From Yponomeuta sedellus (Eukaryota; Arthropoda; Insecta; Lepidoptera; Yponomeutidae), in contig OW203732.1 in assembly GCA_934045075.1 (NCBI GenBank), positions 20,067,889-20,131,888 of the forward strand: DNA of 64,000 nt, given 5' to 3'. How positions within the stretch are numbered: position 1 is the first letter of the stretch; the number at the start of each line of letters is the position of its first letter. The position numbers were made by a program, and so were the translations under genes. Below, in pieces: positions 19,019 through 29,923 of the stretch. The notes beneath the pieces were generated by a model. It made no database searches. It saw only the letters and a list, made by a program, of their open reading frames with translations, and had not been told where the DNA came from.

Positions 19019-19854
19019 AGATAGATGTTCAATAACTTACCGTTTTAGATCGCCAGTCCGTGGTGGGCCAATACGTTGTTGAAGCCCAGTTATTTTCTCT
19101 GGCCACATGCGTTGAAGTGAAAATCTATTCTCTAGCTCGCTCTCACGGACAGAGATTCCTCATCTTTAAAATGTTCAACACGGCTGAACCACTCAAAACT
19201 TGGTTATTATCCCCATATTAAGCGAAATATTCATCCGATTACAGTCGACTCCCCTGCCTGAACCGAAACTCCGTTCTTGAAACTTTCGGAAGATCTTTCT
19301 TCACATTTCTTACGACCCCTACTTCATCAACTCAATGCAAATGAAAACAAAATGTTTAGTTTTTCTTAACATGCCAATGGCAAGCCACCGTGGTAAAAGA
19401 ATTAGCCAATCAGCATAATGGACTCGCTGATGTTTACTTAATCACCGAACTTTCGCGGCAGTTTTCGGTTTTAGGCCACAAAGGGCTGGACGATATAGCG
19501 CCATCTCTCCGCCAACTCCAGTCCAGGGCCACATTCAGGGGCCACCATAAAGGTTTTCTGCTGAACCAGCAGAAATCGTAGCCCTAGTAAGTTTTCAGGA
19601 ATAATTTGCGTCTTGAGTTATTGGTACATACTCGTATATCTTATCCGTCTGGTATTTTCCTCCGTTCAAGCATATAATATAATTTTTACTTACAATTTAC
19701 TTTTTTTGACATTTATTATTTTATTATGAATTTGATTATTTAATTTAATACAATTTTATATATTATTTTGATATTTATTGTTTAACAATTCATATTTTTA
19801 AATTACTCAATATCTATGACTTTGAGTACTCAAAATTTATCTAGATTCAATATA
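19019..19854. other. Unassigned sequence
   Basis: No recognised gene. A 63-residue open frame at 19390-19581 (ELSRQFSVLGHKGLDDIAPS inside) has no family I recognise and no splice context I would trust. Confidence 0.4.
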
Positions 19855-20330
19855 TTTATTTATTTATTTTTTCTCACATTACCTTATATGGTCATTTACA
19901 ATTTACAATTTATTTTTAATAATATACTTATATAAAATACAATTTATACTGATATTTCCAGCCAGTCTTTACACTATTTAATCCGGTACGACAGCAGTTG
20001 TGACTACTATACCTCAGCTCTCTTAGCGCTGCATGCCGCTCACACCGGGTACCGGCAGAATACCAGCGCTGAAGTTCTTCCTGAACTTTCAGCACATGCT
20101 GAGTCGGAGCCCATTCACATTTGCCACACCTACGTCGATCACTCTCAGTCCAGTATAGCCTAGGTACACTACAGTACCGTGAATGCCTATCTTCTGTGTG
20201 TTTTTGCTTTTTATGCTACTTTTTTGTTATATGCTTTGTTCGTGTTGTGACCTGTATTTGGTTATGTACTGCTTTGCTTTGTATACGTGTGTGTGTCTTA
20301 TGTGAATAAATGTTTTATCTATCAAAGCTG
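19855..20330 (+). repeat. Interspersed repeat with AATAAA-like 3' end
   Basis: The middle (GGTACCGGCAGAATACCAGC and CAGCACATGCTGAGTC) recurs in degenerate form at 32633-32705. The end is TTATGTGAATAAATGTTTTA. It is probably the 3' part of a non-LTR element; no coding frame was recognised. Confidence 0.4.
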
Positions 20331-20864
20331 TTAGTTTCACAATTATTAGATGAAATAATAGAGAAGAAGCTAACAAAGTAGGGGGAGGGGGGCACATAGA
20401 TACACGGGGCACGTTTATACAATACCTGTATTTAAAAACCGGCAAACGTTACGCAGTCTGTCACATCACTAGAAGGCTCAAGGACATGCACAAGAATGAC
20501 AGTTGTAACGCCGCTCGCCGCTAGTTCACCGTTGGCCTTCAGCGGGAATAAAAACATGCCGCCTGGCGGCCCTTACTAATATTTTACCCGAAATGTGATC
20601 GTGTGTTAGCTCCGTCTTATTAGTTGTTTTCGTTGTTTTGTGTTACCAAAGGTAAGTTCATGTATTCAAAAGTATTTTTAAACATGTTTTTGTGCACGAT
20701 TATAATAAATATTTTAATAAACTATTTTTTTCCGAAAAAAGTCTATTGAGGCACTTTGATGCAGTACGGTGCGGGTTACTATGATACGTATCAATCTGCC
20801 TCTCTAACGTAGGTATTAATGTGCCGCGGCCCAAATAATAATGTTTTTAGTGTTCTTTTTACCC
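20331..20864. other. Unassigned sequence
   Basis: No gene or repeat recognised. It borders the large palindrome. Confidence 0.35.
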
Positions 20865-22377
20865 GACTGCGGCGAAGCCCAAAAGGAGGGTAATGTGTTT
20901 AGTTCGTATGTATGTAAGTATGTAAGTAAGTAAGTTAGTCCGATTCTATGTTCCCTCATAACTCCTTAACCAATGGTCAGATTTTGTTAAACAAGGTGTC
21001 ATTCGATTCGGCATCCTTGCGCGGGTGTCATAGGCTATATAAAATCATAATTATGCGATCAGAACCGTGACGAAAAATAAAACTCGTTAAGAAGCTTCGT
21101 TAAAGTACAGCTAGGAGCCACTAGATGGCGCTGTTATATTTAGTTTATTGAATTCGAATACTAATTTTATTGAACTACCCCTAACAGGTGTGAAATATTT
21201 AAAACAGAATTTTGCGGATGACGTAGGTTACATAAAATCAGCATTAATAGAGAACCAAAGGAACAAAAAATAACATTAACTTCTAATTAATTAAAGTACC
21301 ACCTTTAGCTACTAGATGGCGCTGCTATATTTTATTTATTCTAATACATGTGTATACATAATTTCGGCTGTGGTCTACATGTAAACAAACCATTTATAGA
21401 ATCGGTACAAATACGGAATGAAATAATTCCTATAAAGTGGTTTGATCCTTCTAGATCATTCATTTCATTAAAAAATATAATTTTGGTTTAACTACGCCTA
21501 ACACGTGTAAAGTATTTAAAAGAACATTTTGCGGTCGTCGTAGATTACATAAAATCAGCATTAATGGAGAACAAACGCAACACAAATAATATTCACTTCT
21601 AAGTAATAAAAGTACTGTAGCAGTACTGTAAAGTACTGTATTAGTTCCTCTACCCAACCAACCCAACGTTCTAAATTGCGGTATTGTTTTGTCCGAAGGC
21701 CCTAAACACCATTTTTATGATTAATTTGAAATTGGTTAGTATTTGAGCTCTTGCGAATCACTTCGACCAATACTGACTGTTCACCAATATTGGGACGACT
21801 AGTGACGTAGGTAATATACCTCGCTTCCGCGCTGTGGTACGAGACTCTTAGTACGTACGTAGTACTGTACTACTCGTACTACGAGTAGTACAGTTACTGT
21901 AATCCTTAGTTTCATATTGATTCAATAAATAGATCCCTAAGTACGTGCTGTCGTGCTGAAACAACGTTTCTCTTCTTGTCTGCTGAAACCCTGTCCTACA
22001 GTACCACTTTTAGCCACTAGATGGCGCTGGCATATATTTATTCTATTACATGTATAAATTTACATATTATAAGCTTTGCTCTACATGTAAACAAACCGTT
22101 TATAGAAACGGTATAAGTGCTGAAAGAAATAATGCCTATAAAGTGTTTATTTCTTTCTACGCCATTCGTTTATCTCATTAATTTAAGAAATATCAATCTC
22201 ACAGGGGGTCAAAATAATTAATTTCTTAACTCTGATATTAATTTCCTACTGACACTCAGACCAAAACTAACTAAAAAAATATATAAAGTGTAGCATGTAA
22301 CTCCTTTTTCCCTGTGCGGTCATAGTCAGACAAGCTGAGTTCAAAGAAGAAACAATAAATGATAAAAAAAAAATATT
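20865..22377 (+). mobile_element. Left arm of a ~4.45-kb palindrome
   Basis: It begins GACTGCGGCGAAGCCCAAAA and is repeated inverted with high identity at 23797-25312. The arm is internally repetitive: ACATAAAATCAGCATTAAT occurs near 21230 and 21549, and CTACATGTAAACAAACC near 21374 and 22082. It carries three CTCF-like motifs (21117-21133, 21308-21324, 22013-22029), all on plus. A self-complementary GTACTACTCGTACTACGAG block lies near 21865. No protein is encoded. The architecture recalls fold-back elements such as FB/Galileo. Confidence 0.85.
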
Positions 22378-23796
22378 ATAAATCAACTGAAAGGGAAAAA
22401 ATAAGATAATTTTATTTTCAAATGCTAATGTTAAATCAGAAGAGTTCGTGCTGCTTTACTTGAGGGACCAAATAATATAACTTTATAAGCATTATTTGCT
22501 CAAACTGTTAATCTATAATAATACGAATAAAATAAAATTATCTTATTTTTTCCCTTTCAGTTGATTTATCACTGCAGTCGGGTTCTTTAATTTTTTTAAA
22601 TATATTTTTTATTTTTGACCTTTTAGTGACTCAGTAAAACGATAAAATTTAAAGGTCCATCTGTTCTGCTTACATGCTTTAAATCGTTACATTATTTTAT
22701 TTCCTAAATTAATTTTAGTTTATTGCTTTATTTTCTTTTGTTCGACACTGGACATGTCGCGGCAAATCATAAATATTTTTACTGATATACTTGTTTGATA
22801 TAGTCATAGGTACCACCTGCTTGCATTAAAAAATTATGTCGTACGATATTTTTTAGCTAGTATAATGAATATTGTCAAATGGTGTTAAACGATTTAGAAT
22901 ATTTGCAAAGGAAACGACAGATTTTTTTCTTTATTATCCTTACATAAATTGTCTGTTTTTTATGTAGCCTAAAAACGCTCCACTGCACCTAGTTATTTAA
23001 TGTTAACGATTGTAGGTGGGGACTGGAATAGTCACGAATTATGTCCTCGACCTGAACGGCGCTCAGCTTTCGACATCTCCAGAGTAGAATTCTTCGTGCT
23101 TGCATTGCTGGGCCCAGTCTTCGGTCTCGCTAATTACTTAGAATAAGGACTTGTGAATGGGAATATAAATGATCTGAGCCTTCAGCCGCGGCCTGTATGT
23201 ACAAAGGCGCGACAGGTTTCCTCCTAACAGCTACTTAAAGAATTAACTGTCGCGGCTTTCGGCCGACTATTCCGAGACTATTCTCTCCATTTGGCATCAG
23301 CGTAAATAGAGCTCAGCATTTGGAATCGCCGTGGGAGTATTCCTCTAGCCCGCTTCACAGCCTTCGGCCGTGCCGCGACCTGTATTGAGCTGAGCTCGGC
23401 CTTCAACCTCGTCGCGGCAAGTTTCCTCGCACCCGCATGATGGGGCTCGGCCTTCGGCCTGTACTTAGAGTTGTGGCATGGGCGTGGAGACATACAAAAT
23501 CTTTGTTTTCTGAATGCCAAAATATTACCGGAGTTAAAATGAAACTATAACAAATTCATCTTGAGGTGGCCCCCTAAAGCATTGAAAAATTTTACTGAAT
23601 ATTTAGGTAGGTATAGATAAGCAATCTTTGGTCTCACAAGTGAACAGGAAACCTAACACAAAATCATAATCTTATTTTCGGAGGAAACGAGATAAAATTC
23701 GTTAAGATGAATAGAGCTAGAATTTTTTTAAATTTCATGGGTCCTACGATACGAGGTCATGGAGGATCCGTCTTCGGTTACCAGTGAGAGCGTTCA
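22378..23796. other. Spacer of the palindrome
   Basis: About 1.42 kb. At its left edge is a smaller inverted repeat, 22380-22422 against 22528-22570 (AACTGAAAGGGAAAAAATAA and its complement). From ~23030 to 23490 the sequence is GC-richer with repeated CGGCCTTCGGCC and TTTCCTC steps of a kind common in lepidopteran repeats. The open frame in this part is not recognised. No transposase was found. Confidence 0.6.
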
Positions 23797-25312
23797 AATA
23801 TTTTTTTTTATCATTTATTGTTTCTTCTTTGAACCCCGCTTGTCTGACTATGACCGCACAGGGAAAAAGGAGTTACATGCTACACTTTATATATTTTTTT
23901 AGTTAGTTTTGGTCTGAGTGTCAGTAGGAAATTAATATCAGAGTTAAGAAATTAATTATTTTGACCCCCTGTGAGATTGATATTTCTTAAATTAATGAGA
24001 TAAACGAATGGCGTAGAAAGAAATAAACACTTTATAGGCATTATTTCTTTCAGCACTTATACCGTTTCTATAAACGGTTTGTTTACATGTAGAGCAAAGC
24101 TTATAATATGTAAATTTATACATGTAATAGAATAAATATATGCCAGCGCCATCTAGTGGCTAAAAGTGGTACTGTAGGACAGGGTTTCAGCAGACAAGAA
24201 GAGAAACGTTGTTTCAGCACGACAGCACGTACTTAGGGATCTATTTATTGAATCAATATGAAACTAAGGATTACAGTAACTGTACTACTCGTAGTACGAG
24301 TAGTACAGTACTACGTACGTACTAAGAGTCTCGTACCACAGCGCGGAAGCGAGGTATATTACCTACGTCACTAGTCGTCCCAATATTGGTGAACAGTCAG
24401 TATTGGTCGAAGTGATTCGCAAGAGCTCAAATACTAACCAATTTCAAATTAATCATAAAAATGGTGTTTGTTTAATAATATTATCTAGGGCCTTCGGACA
24501 AAACAATACCGCAATTTAGAACGTTGGGTTGGTTGGGTAGAGGAACTAATACAGTACTTTACAGTACTGCTACAGTACTTTAATTACTTAGAAGTGAATA
24601 TTATTTGTGTTGCGTTTGTTCTCTATTAATGCTGATTTTATGTAATCTACAACGACCGCAAAATTTTCTTTTAAATACTTTACACGTGTTAGGCGTAGTT
24701 AAACAAAATTATATATTTTAATTAAATGAATGATCTAGAAGGATCAAACCACTTTATAGGAATTATTTCATTCCGTATTTGTACCGATTCTATAAATGGT
24801 TTGTTTACATGCAGACCAAAGCCGAAATTATGTATACACATGTATTAGAATAAATAAAATATAGCTGCGCCATCTTGTAGCCAAAAGTGGTACTTTAATT
24901 AATTAGAAGTAAATGTTATTTTTTGTTCCTTTGGTTCTCTATTAATGCTGATTTTATGTAACCTACGTCATCCGCAAAATTCTGTTTTAAATATTTCACA
25001 CCTGTTAGGGGTAGTTCAATAAAATTAGTATTCGAATTCAATAAACTAAATATAACAGCGCCATCTAGTGGCTCCTAGCTGTACTTTAACGAAGCTTCTT
25101 AACGAGTTTTATTTTTCGTCACGGTTCTGATCGCATAATTATGATTTTATATAGCCTATGACACCCGCGCAAGGATGCCGAATCGAATGACACCTTGTTT
25201 AACAAAATCTGACCATTGGTTAAGGAGTTATGAGGGAACATAGAATCGGACTTACATACATACATACATACGAACTAAACACATTACCCTCCTTTTGGGC
25301 TTCGCCGCAGTC
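23797..25312 (-). mobile_element. Right arm of a ~4.45-kb palindrome
   Basis: Inverted copy of 20865-22377 ending GGGCTTCGCCGCAGTC. Its CTCF-like motifs lie at 24144-24160, 24865-24881 (degenerate) and 25056-25072, all on minus, so the two arms' motifs face each other. It differs from the left arm by small indels, such as an extra TTTAATAATATTATC step near 24470. Flanks TTCTTTTT (20853) and TTCATTTT (25313) are a possible 8-bp target duplication with one mismatch. Confidence 0.85.
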
Positions 25313-25364
25313 TTCATTTTATTCCATCATTGTACATAAAAAAGTAAATTACACAAATGTTTGA

Positions 25365-25645
25365 TTATACTATTTTTATTTTTAATGCACTAACCCGTGC
25401 TAAGGACAATTTTAAAAACCTATTTAGAGTCTAAAAATGTAAAAACCTAACTGGTTTACTTTTTACTTAAGCCAGATGTTGCTGCCTGTACGTAATACAG
25501 AGAATAGTGTAATGAGGTTCGAAATTTCACTGATGCCGGTGAGTCGCCCATTAGCTCAGTTGGAAAGAGCGCTGGTACGGATAGCCAGAGGTCGCGGGCT
25601 CGAATCCCGGTATGGGTGGAATTTTTAAATAGGTTTTTAATATAC
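25365..25645 (+). mobile_element. tRNA-like ~310-bp repeat with rearranged 5' end
   Basis: The tRNA-like core (CCCATTAGCTCAGTTGGAAA to CCGGTATGGGTGG) is on plus at about 25546-25620. The first ~70 bp (ATGCACTAACCCGTGCTAAG and AACCTATTTAGAG) are the repeat's 3' part in the opposite orientation, so the copy is a fold-back chimera. Confidence 0.7.
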
Positions 25646-26430
25646 AAATGTTTATTAACCCAAAAGTACAGACGGCGGTCTCATCACTGGATAAATGGAT
25701 AATCTTGAGTAGCCCATCTCCAAACTTCTCCAAACCTTCCCACTTTCTCAGCCGTGGAAATTTTCAGCGAAATTTCCCTTCGAGGCGGAGTTTTGTGAAA
25801 CTTTAATGACTAATTACCGGCCGATCCCTGACCGGATGAAACTCAATCAGACCGGATTAAAACTGCAGGGGGATTTTATAATCAGGAAGCGCACAGTCGG
25901 CGGGAACTCGTCTAAGTTGCTGAAATTGCAATCTCAGTTCGAACAAAAAGTGGAGGTGTTAAGATTTGTTGCTTTTCACCGAAGTGACACCGTAGTTTCA
26001 ACGTAGTGAAGCGCGCTCGTAGCCTAGGCGAACCGAGTGATTGGAATCAATCACTTAAGTTAACCCTTCTAGCGCTCGACGCGCTCGGACAAAAGAAAGT
26101 TCAAAGGTACCGCATAGTGCAGGGTCATTTCGCACCGCCATTTTTTTGCAATTTTTTTGTGGACACAGTTCCGCATTTCTCAAATTAGAGAAAGTACTAC
26201 GTAATTATTCAATAACTGTTATATATCACTACAATGTGCATAAAATTCCCTATCCGATTATCATACTTGTAATGCTAATAAAATTATCAATAAACTTACA
26301 TGATTTTCAAATGACGAGATGAATTTCACTATCCACGCCATTTTGACACTACTTTGAACTTTGTCTCACTATTTTCACTAATTACTCATTCACTAGCACT
26401 GAACTAACACTTATAACATAACAATATCAG
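25646..26430. other. Unassigned, with short repeat fragments
   Basis: TAACCCAAAAGTACAGACGG near 25656 matches the LINE-like end at 35150 and 41270. At 26004-26066 a 5S SINE head start (GCGCTCGTAGCCTAGGCGAA, GTGATTGGAATCAATCACTT, AGTTAACC) breaks off in box A. The rest is unassigned. Confidence 0.45.
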
Positions 26431-26667
26431 CTAGAATATTTTCGGGGCTTGATCGCGTAGTAATTTATTGCTATTTTACCTCGACGTTTCGACATCGTTA
26501 CAGTCATCGTGGTCACGAGGAGACTGATCTGATGGCTGGTGCCCGTTCGCATCTTCGGCTGATGAGGTTTCAGACTACCCTCAATCGGCTATCACAAAAC
26601 ACTATTAGGGTTGCGGCACACTACACTGACAATGTCGGACGATAGCAATAGCCCCGAAAATATTCTA
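26431..26667. mobile_element. Small inverted-repeat element, Penelope-terminal-like
   Basis: CTAGAATATTTTCGGGGCT at the left pairs with AGCCCCGAAAATATTCTA at the right. Inside, CTCGACGTTTCGACATCG, CAGTCATCGTGGTCACGAGG resembles the CCAACGTTTCGGCAC, GTGGTCCCGG layout of the Penelope terminal copies here, but in a different sequence family. No coding is present. Confidence 0.45.
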
Positions 26668-27059
26668 ATATTGTGTTCAAGTCGCGACAGTTATAATGTG
26701 TTATAATATCAGCAAGTATGGGTAGCTTATCTCACGTAGCTACGTTTAGTTTTTGCTCCCCCGACTGACCGCGACTTAAAAATTATGCCTAGGAATGTGC
26801 TCAAGCAACATTGTCGTGACTTGATTCATCACTAAGGTATGATTGTTATAAACGACAGTGCTTTCTTAGTCAAACGGTGCAGGAAAGTTTTAGCTCGCCA
26901 CTATATTGTGAAGCCAGCAGGTTTTTAGGGTCTTTTTTTAGGGTTTCGTTGTCAACGGTAGTGTCGCGTCAAAGTGTTTTTTTCTCGCTGCCTTTTTCTC
27001 CATTACAGTACGGTCCGAAGGCAGCAATTTTCGCTTTACATTTTGTACATTGACATTAT
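26668..27059. other. Unassigned sequence
   Basis: Nothing recognised. Confidence 0.35.
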
Positions 27060-27205
27060 GTAAATAAAATAAATAAATATTCATGGACATATTACATAGA
27101 TCTCGTTAGCCCTATACTAAGTACAACTAAATGACTTGTGTTATAGGTGCTAACTCGACGATAAATTTAATACAATAAATACATAGATAACATAAATATA
27201 TAGAA
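27060..27205 (-). mobile_element. 3' part of tRNA-like SINE (TATAGGGCTAACGAG type)
   Basis: On minus: CGTCGAGTTAGCACCTATAA, GTTGTACTTAGTATAGGGCT, AACGAGATCTATGTAATATG and TCCATGAATATTTATTTATT. This is the 3' part of the complete SINE at 51680-51935. The head is missing. Confidence 0.65.
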
Positions 27206-27294
27206 AGTAAGATATCTGTATCCGAGTATGACGAAGTTAGCAGCCATGCTTTTGTTTTTTGTTTGACCTCATAAGTTAGGAGAGGTTGAATGAG

Positions 27295-27482
27295 TTATTT
27301 AAAAACCTATTTAGAGGCTAAAAATAAATAGGTTTTTAAATTTGTTCCTTAGCACGGGTTAGTGCATTAAAAATAAAAATAGTGTAATCATGTGGGTACA
27401 GTGATATCGTTCCGATGTTAAACCTAACTGCAAAGTAGGTAGTTGGGGCTGTAAGTAATGCAATTTGCTTAAGTCTTAAGCA
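27295..27482 (+). mobile_element. Rearranged fragment of the ~310-bp repeat
   Basis: AACCTATTTAGAGGCTAAAAA (minus) is joined to TAAATAGGTTTTTAAATTTG (plus), then AGCACGGGTTAGTGCATTAA, TCATGTGGGTACAGTGATAT and AACTGCAAAGTAGGTAG. The tRNA-like core is deleted between the two orientations. Confidence 0.65.
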
Positions 27483-27484
27483 AA

Positions 27485-27622
27485 TTAAGGGGAACCCTTT
27501 ATTGTGGGCATCACAAACACGTAAACATCCAAGACCTGGGTTTTTTTCTCCCCAGCCGGGGTTCGGCCCCGGGACTTCTCGTTTGGTAGACAGAGGCGCT
27601 ACCACTGCGCCACAGAGGTCGT
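27485..27622 (-). mobile_element. tRNA-like SINE, GACATCACAAAC type
   Basis: On minus the head reads GACCTCTGTGGCGCAGTGGT, AGCGCCTCTGTC and the B-box region GGGGCCGAACCCCGGCTGGG. It continues GAGAAAAAAACCCAGGTCTT, GGATGTTTACGTGTTTGTGA, TGCCCACAATAAAGGG. The A box TGGCGCAGTGGTAG is well kept; the B box has GCCGAAC for GTTCGAA. Confidence 0.7.
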
Positions 27623-27730
27623 CCGATGCACAGAAGATCTCATCCAAGTGGCAGGAAGACGCTGGAAGCTAGCCGCTTCCAACCGGTCTTTTTGGAAATC
27701 CACGGAAGAGGCATGCGTGGACTTCTTGTG
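27623..27730 (+). pseudogene. RTE-like LINE C-terminal scrap
   Basis: Plus frame DLIQVAGRRWKLAASNRSFW then KSTEEACVDF resembles the last ~30 residues of RTE-type polyproteins (VAGRxWMRxAxDRSxWxSLxEAYV). It is short and isolated. Confidence 0.5.
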
Positions 27731-28090
27731 GCTGAATGATGGTGAGGATGAGTTGATTCCAAGACTGCGGTTAGGCAGGCAAAAGCTGTTAGCGTCTAAG
27801 TCTGGCCGGGCGCATTTGCGCGTTGCTCCGTTAATTAAAACAAATTCCGGCGGCGCTCGCTAAATCCCCGTAACAGTGTGTTTGCTTATTCACATGGTGT
27901 TGCTGTTATTTTCGGGCGAGCGCGCGGATTAACGAAGGGAGCGCTGAGGCCACGGAATTGGCGAGCGGATGGTGCTACGTGCTTTTGTTAGGGTCCCGTA
28001 GACAACGAGGAGCGCTCATAATTTCGCCATAACCGTTTGGCTGGCTTTAAGAATTTACGAATAAAAGAAATGTGAAAAAAAATCAAGTCT
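27731..28090. other. Unassigned sequence
   Basis: No gene recognised; moderate GC content to 27960, then AT-rich. Confidence 0.35.
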
Positions 28091-28290
28091 ATCGCTGTAA
28101 TATAAAAATGAATCGCTGAATGTGTTGGTAAGCGCAAATCTCGAGAGTAGCTGAATCGATTTAGCTAATTCTTTTTTTAGAATATCCCTTGAAATGCGGA
28201 GATGGTTCTAACGGGGAGAAAAAATATAATTAAAAAATCGACTGTTAGGCCGTACGAAGTTCGCTAGGTCAGATAGTGGTAAATAAAATA
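28091..28290 (+). repeat. Interspersed repeat (AATGAATCGCTGAATGTGTT type)
   Basis: AAAAATGAATCGCTGAATGT, TAAGCGCAAATCTCGAG, GCTAATTCTTTTTTTAGAAT and CGTACGAAGTTCGCTAGGTC align with 34955-35138. It is widespread in insects; the class is not settled. Confidence 0.55.
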
Positions 28291-28361
28291 GCGAATTTCA
28301 AACGAAAGCTATCACGGTTATTTAGGCTTTACAAATTAACGAGTAATAGCTGACTAACTTT

Positions 28362-28455
28362 TTTTTATGTAACCTATAAACGTCCCACTGCAGGGTGCAG
28401 GCCTTCTCACAGGGAGAGAGAGAGAGTGAAAAAAAGAGAGAGTATGAGCTAATTA
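28362..28455 (-). mobile_element. 3' fragment of tRNA-like SINE
   Basis: ATGTAACCTATAAACGTCCC, ACTGCAGGGTGCAGGCCTTC and CAGGGAGAGAGAGAG match the 3' part of the CACGCGTGG-type SINE on minus. Confidence 0.5.
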
Positions 28456-28634
28456 ACTTAGAAAAGGAAAACTTCGTTTTAAATTACACTGAAAGTTACT
28501 TTGACGAAGTTGTTAGTTCTGTAAAGCAGGTAAAAAAATCCTCCTTGTACGGAACCCTACACTGCGCGTGGCCAGACACGCACTTAGCTGGTTTTCTTCT
28601 TCCTCTTAGCCAGTACGCGCGAACCGTGCCACCG

Positions 28635-28740
28635 CTCTCCCAACTGAGCTGATGGGCAAGTTACCGGCATCAGTGAAATTTCGAACCTCTTTACAATACT
28701 CCCTGTACTACTCTGGAATTTTTAGCCTGTATATAGGTTT

Positions 28741-28779
<39 letters not shown>

Positions 28780-28780
28780 T
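28635..28780 (-). mobile_element. Fragment of ~310-bp repeat plus (ATTT)n
   Basis: CTCTCCCAACTGAGCTGATG and ACCGGCATCAGTGAAATTTC are part of the tRNA-like core and its upstream region on minus. GGAATTTTTAGCCTGTATAT then adjoins an (ATTT)n tract at 28741-28780. Confidence 0.6.
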
Positions 28781-29025
28781 TTTACTTTATTACGAACAAC
28801 AACAGTGTTACAGGTTAAAATTACTCATTAACTTATAACTTAAAATAAGGCAATAACACTAGTCCACAGTTTACCAATTAATAAATAGAATTACGCGTTC
28901 CCACAGTAAAATCGCTGGACAATGCTTTAAAACATAGTTCATAGGTTACAGATAGATACATTTAGACAGGTATTTTAAAGTATATCTAATGTATTAACTT
29001 AATTCTATTTAAGGATTACTCCGTG

Positions 29026-29378
29026 AAATTTCGAAACTCTTTACAATACTCTCTGTATTACGTACAGGCAGCGACATCTGGCTGAAGTAATTTGCATCAC
29101 TTGCAGTCCCGAGTACCTACTTTGCAGTAAGGTTTTACATCGGAATGATATCGCTGTACCCACATGATTATATTCTTTTTAATGCACTAACCCGTGCTAA
29201 GGACAATTTTAAAAACCTATTTAGAGGTTAAAAATTCGACCCATGCCGGGATTCGGACCCGCGACCTCTGGCTATCCGTACCAGCGCTCTTACAACTGAA
29301 CTAATGGGCGACTCACCGGCATCAGTGAAATTTCGAACCTCTTTACAATACTCTCTGTATTACGTACAGGCAGCGACG
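29026..29378 (-). mobile_element. ~310-bp tRNA-like repeat, slightly more than one unit
   Basis: On plus it reads GTGAAATTTCGAAACTCTTT, the GTATTACGTACAGGCAGCGA block, AACCTATTTAGAGG, the core complement (CCCATGCCGGGATTCGGACC to AACTAATGGGCG), then GTGAAATTTCGAACCTCTTT and GTATTACGTACAGGCAGCGA again. The repeated ends show it came from a tandem array. Confidence 0.8.
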
Positions 29379-29550
29379 ATGAAAATTTAATTTACATAAA
29401 AAATAAACGGGAGGGTACATGACCACGCAAATTCTTGTTTGGAGTCGTGAGTGAGAAAGGAAAAGAAAAGAAACTTCATGATTTATTTCCATTGGTGGCA
29501 CTCTCAGATCATGATCTGAGGTGGCACTAGTAAGCACGTTACCGCCTTTA

Positions 29551-29920
29551 GGGCTCTCGCCCACGGCGACTTTTTGCAGCGATGCAGTAGCGATGCTGTC
29601 GCGCGTTTGCATTGATACTGATGTGTGCCCTCGCCCACGGGACCAGATTCAGTCGCGATGCAAACGCGATACCGTCGCGCTTCTGGCGCGATGCAAAAGC
29701 TATTCAGTAACGGCACAAAAATGCCTACGATTGCCATAGTTGCAAGATGGATTCCATTGAGGCAACATTAGTTTTGGTGCTGCTTTTTCGTTTATTGCGC
29801 GTTGGCATCGCTCCTGTAGCGCGTTGAAAATGCGACTTAAGCGCGTTCGGTGCGATGCTGTTGGGCGTTTACGAATCACGCAACAGCATGACTACAAAAA
29901 ATCGCCGTGGGCAAGGGCCC
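29551..29920 (+). mobile_element. Harbinger-type MITE with TTA duplication
   Basis: The left end is GGGCTCTCGCCCACGGCGAC and the right end ATCGCCGTGGGCAAGGGCCC, an inverted pair, both flanked by TTA (29548-29550 and 29921-29923), the 3-bp target duplication of PIF/Harbinger elements. Internally, GATGCARTMGCGATGCTGTC steps are subterminal repeats. Near 29751 a short frame starts MDSIEATLVLVLLFRLLR, resembling the N-terminus of Harbinger transposases before it breaks off. It is probably a deletion derivative. Confidence 0.7.
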
Positions 29921-29923
29921 TTA

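Noticed and set aside
19390..19581. Possible host exon
   Set aside because: The frame is short, has no recognised family and no convincing splice sites.
23278..23520. Coding frame in the palindrome spacer
   Set aside because: The frame lies in GC-rich CGGCCTTCGGCC-type repeats with no recognisable domain.
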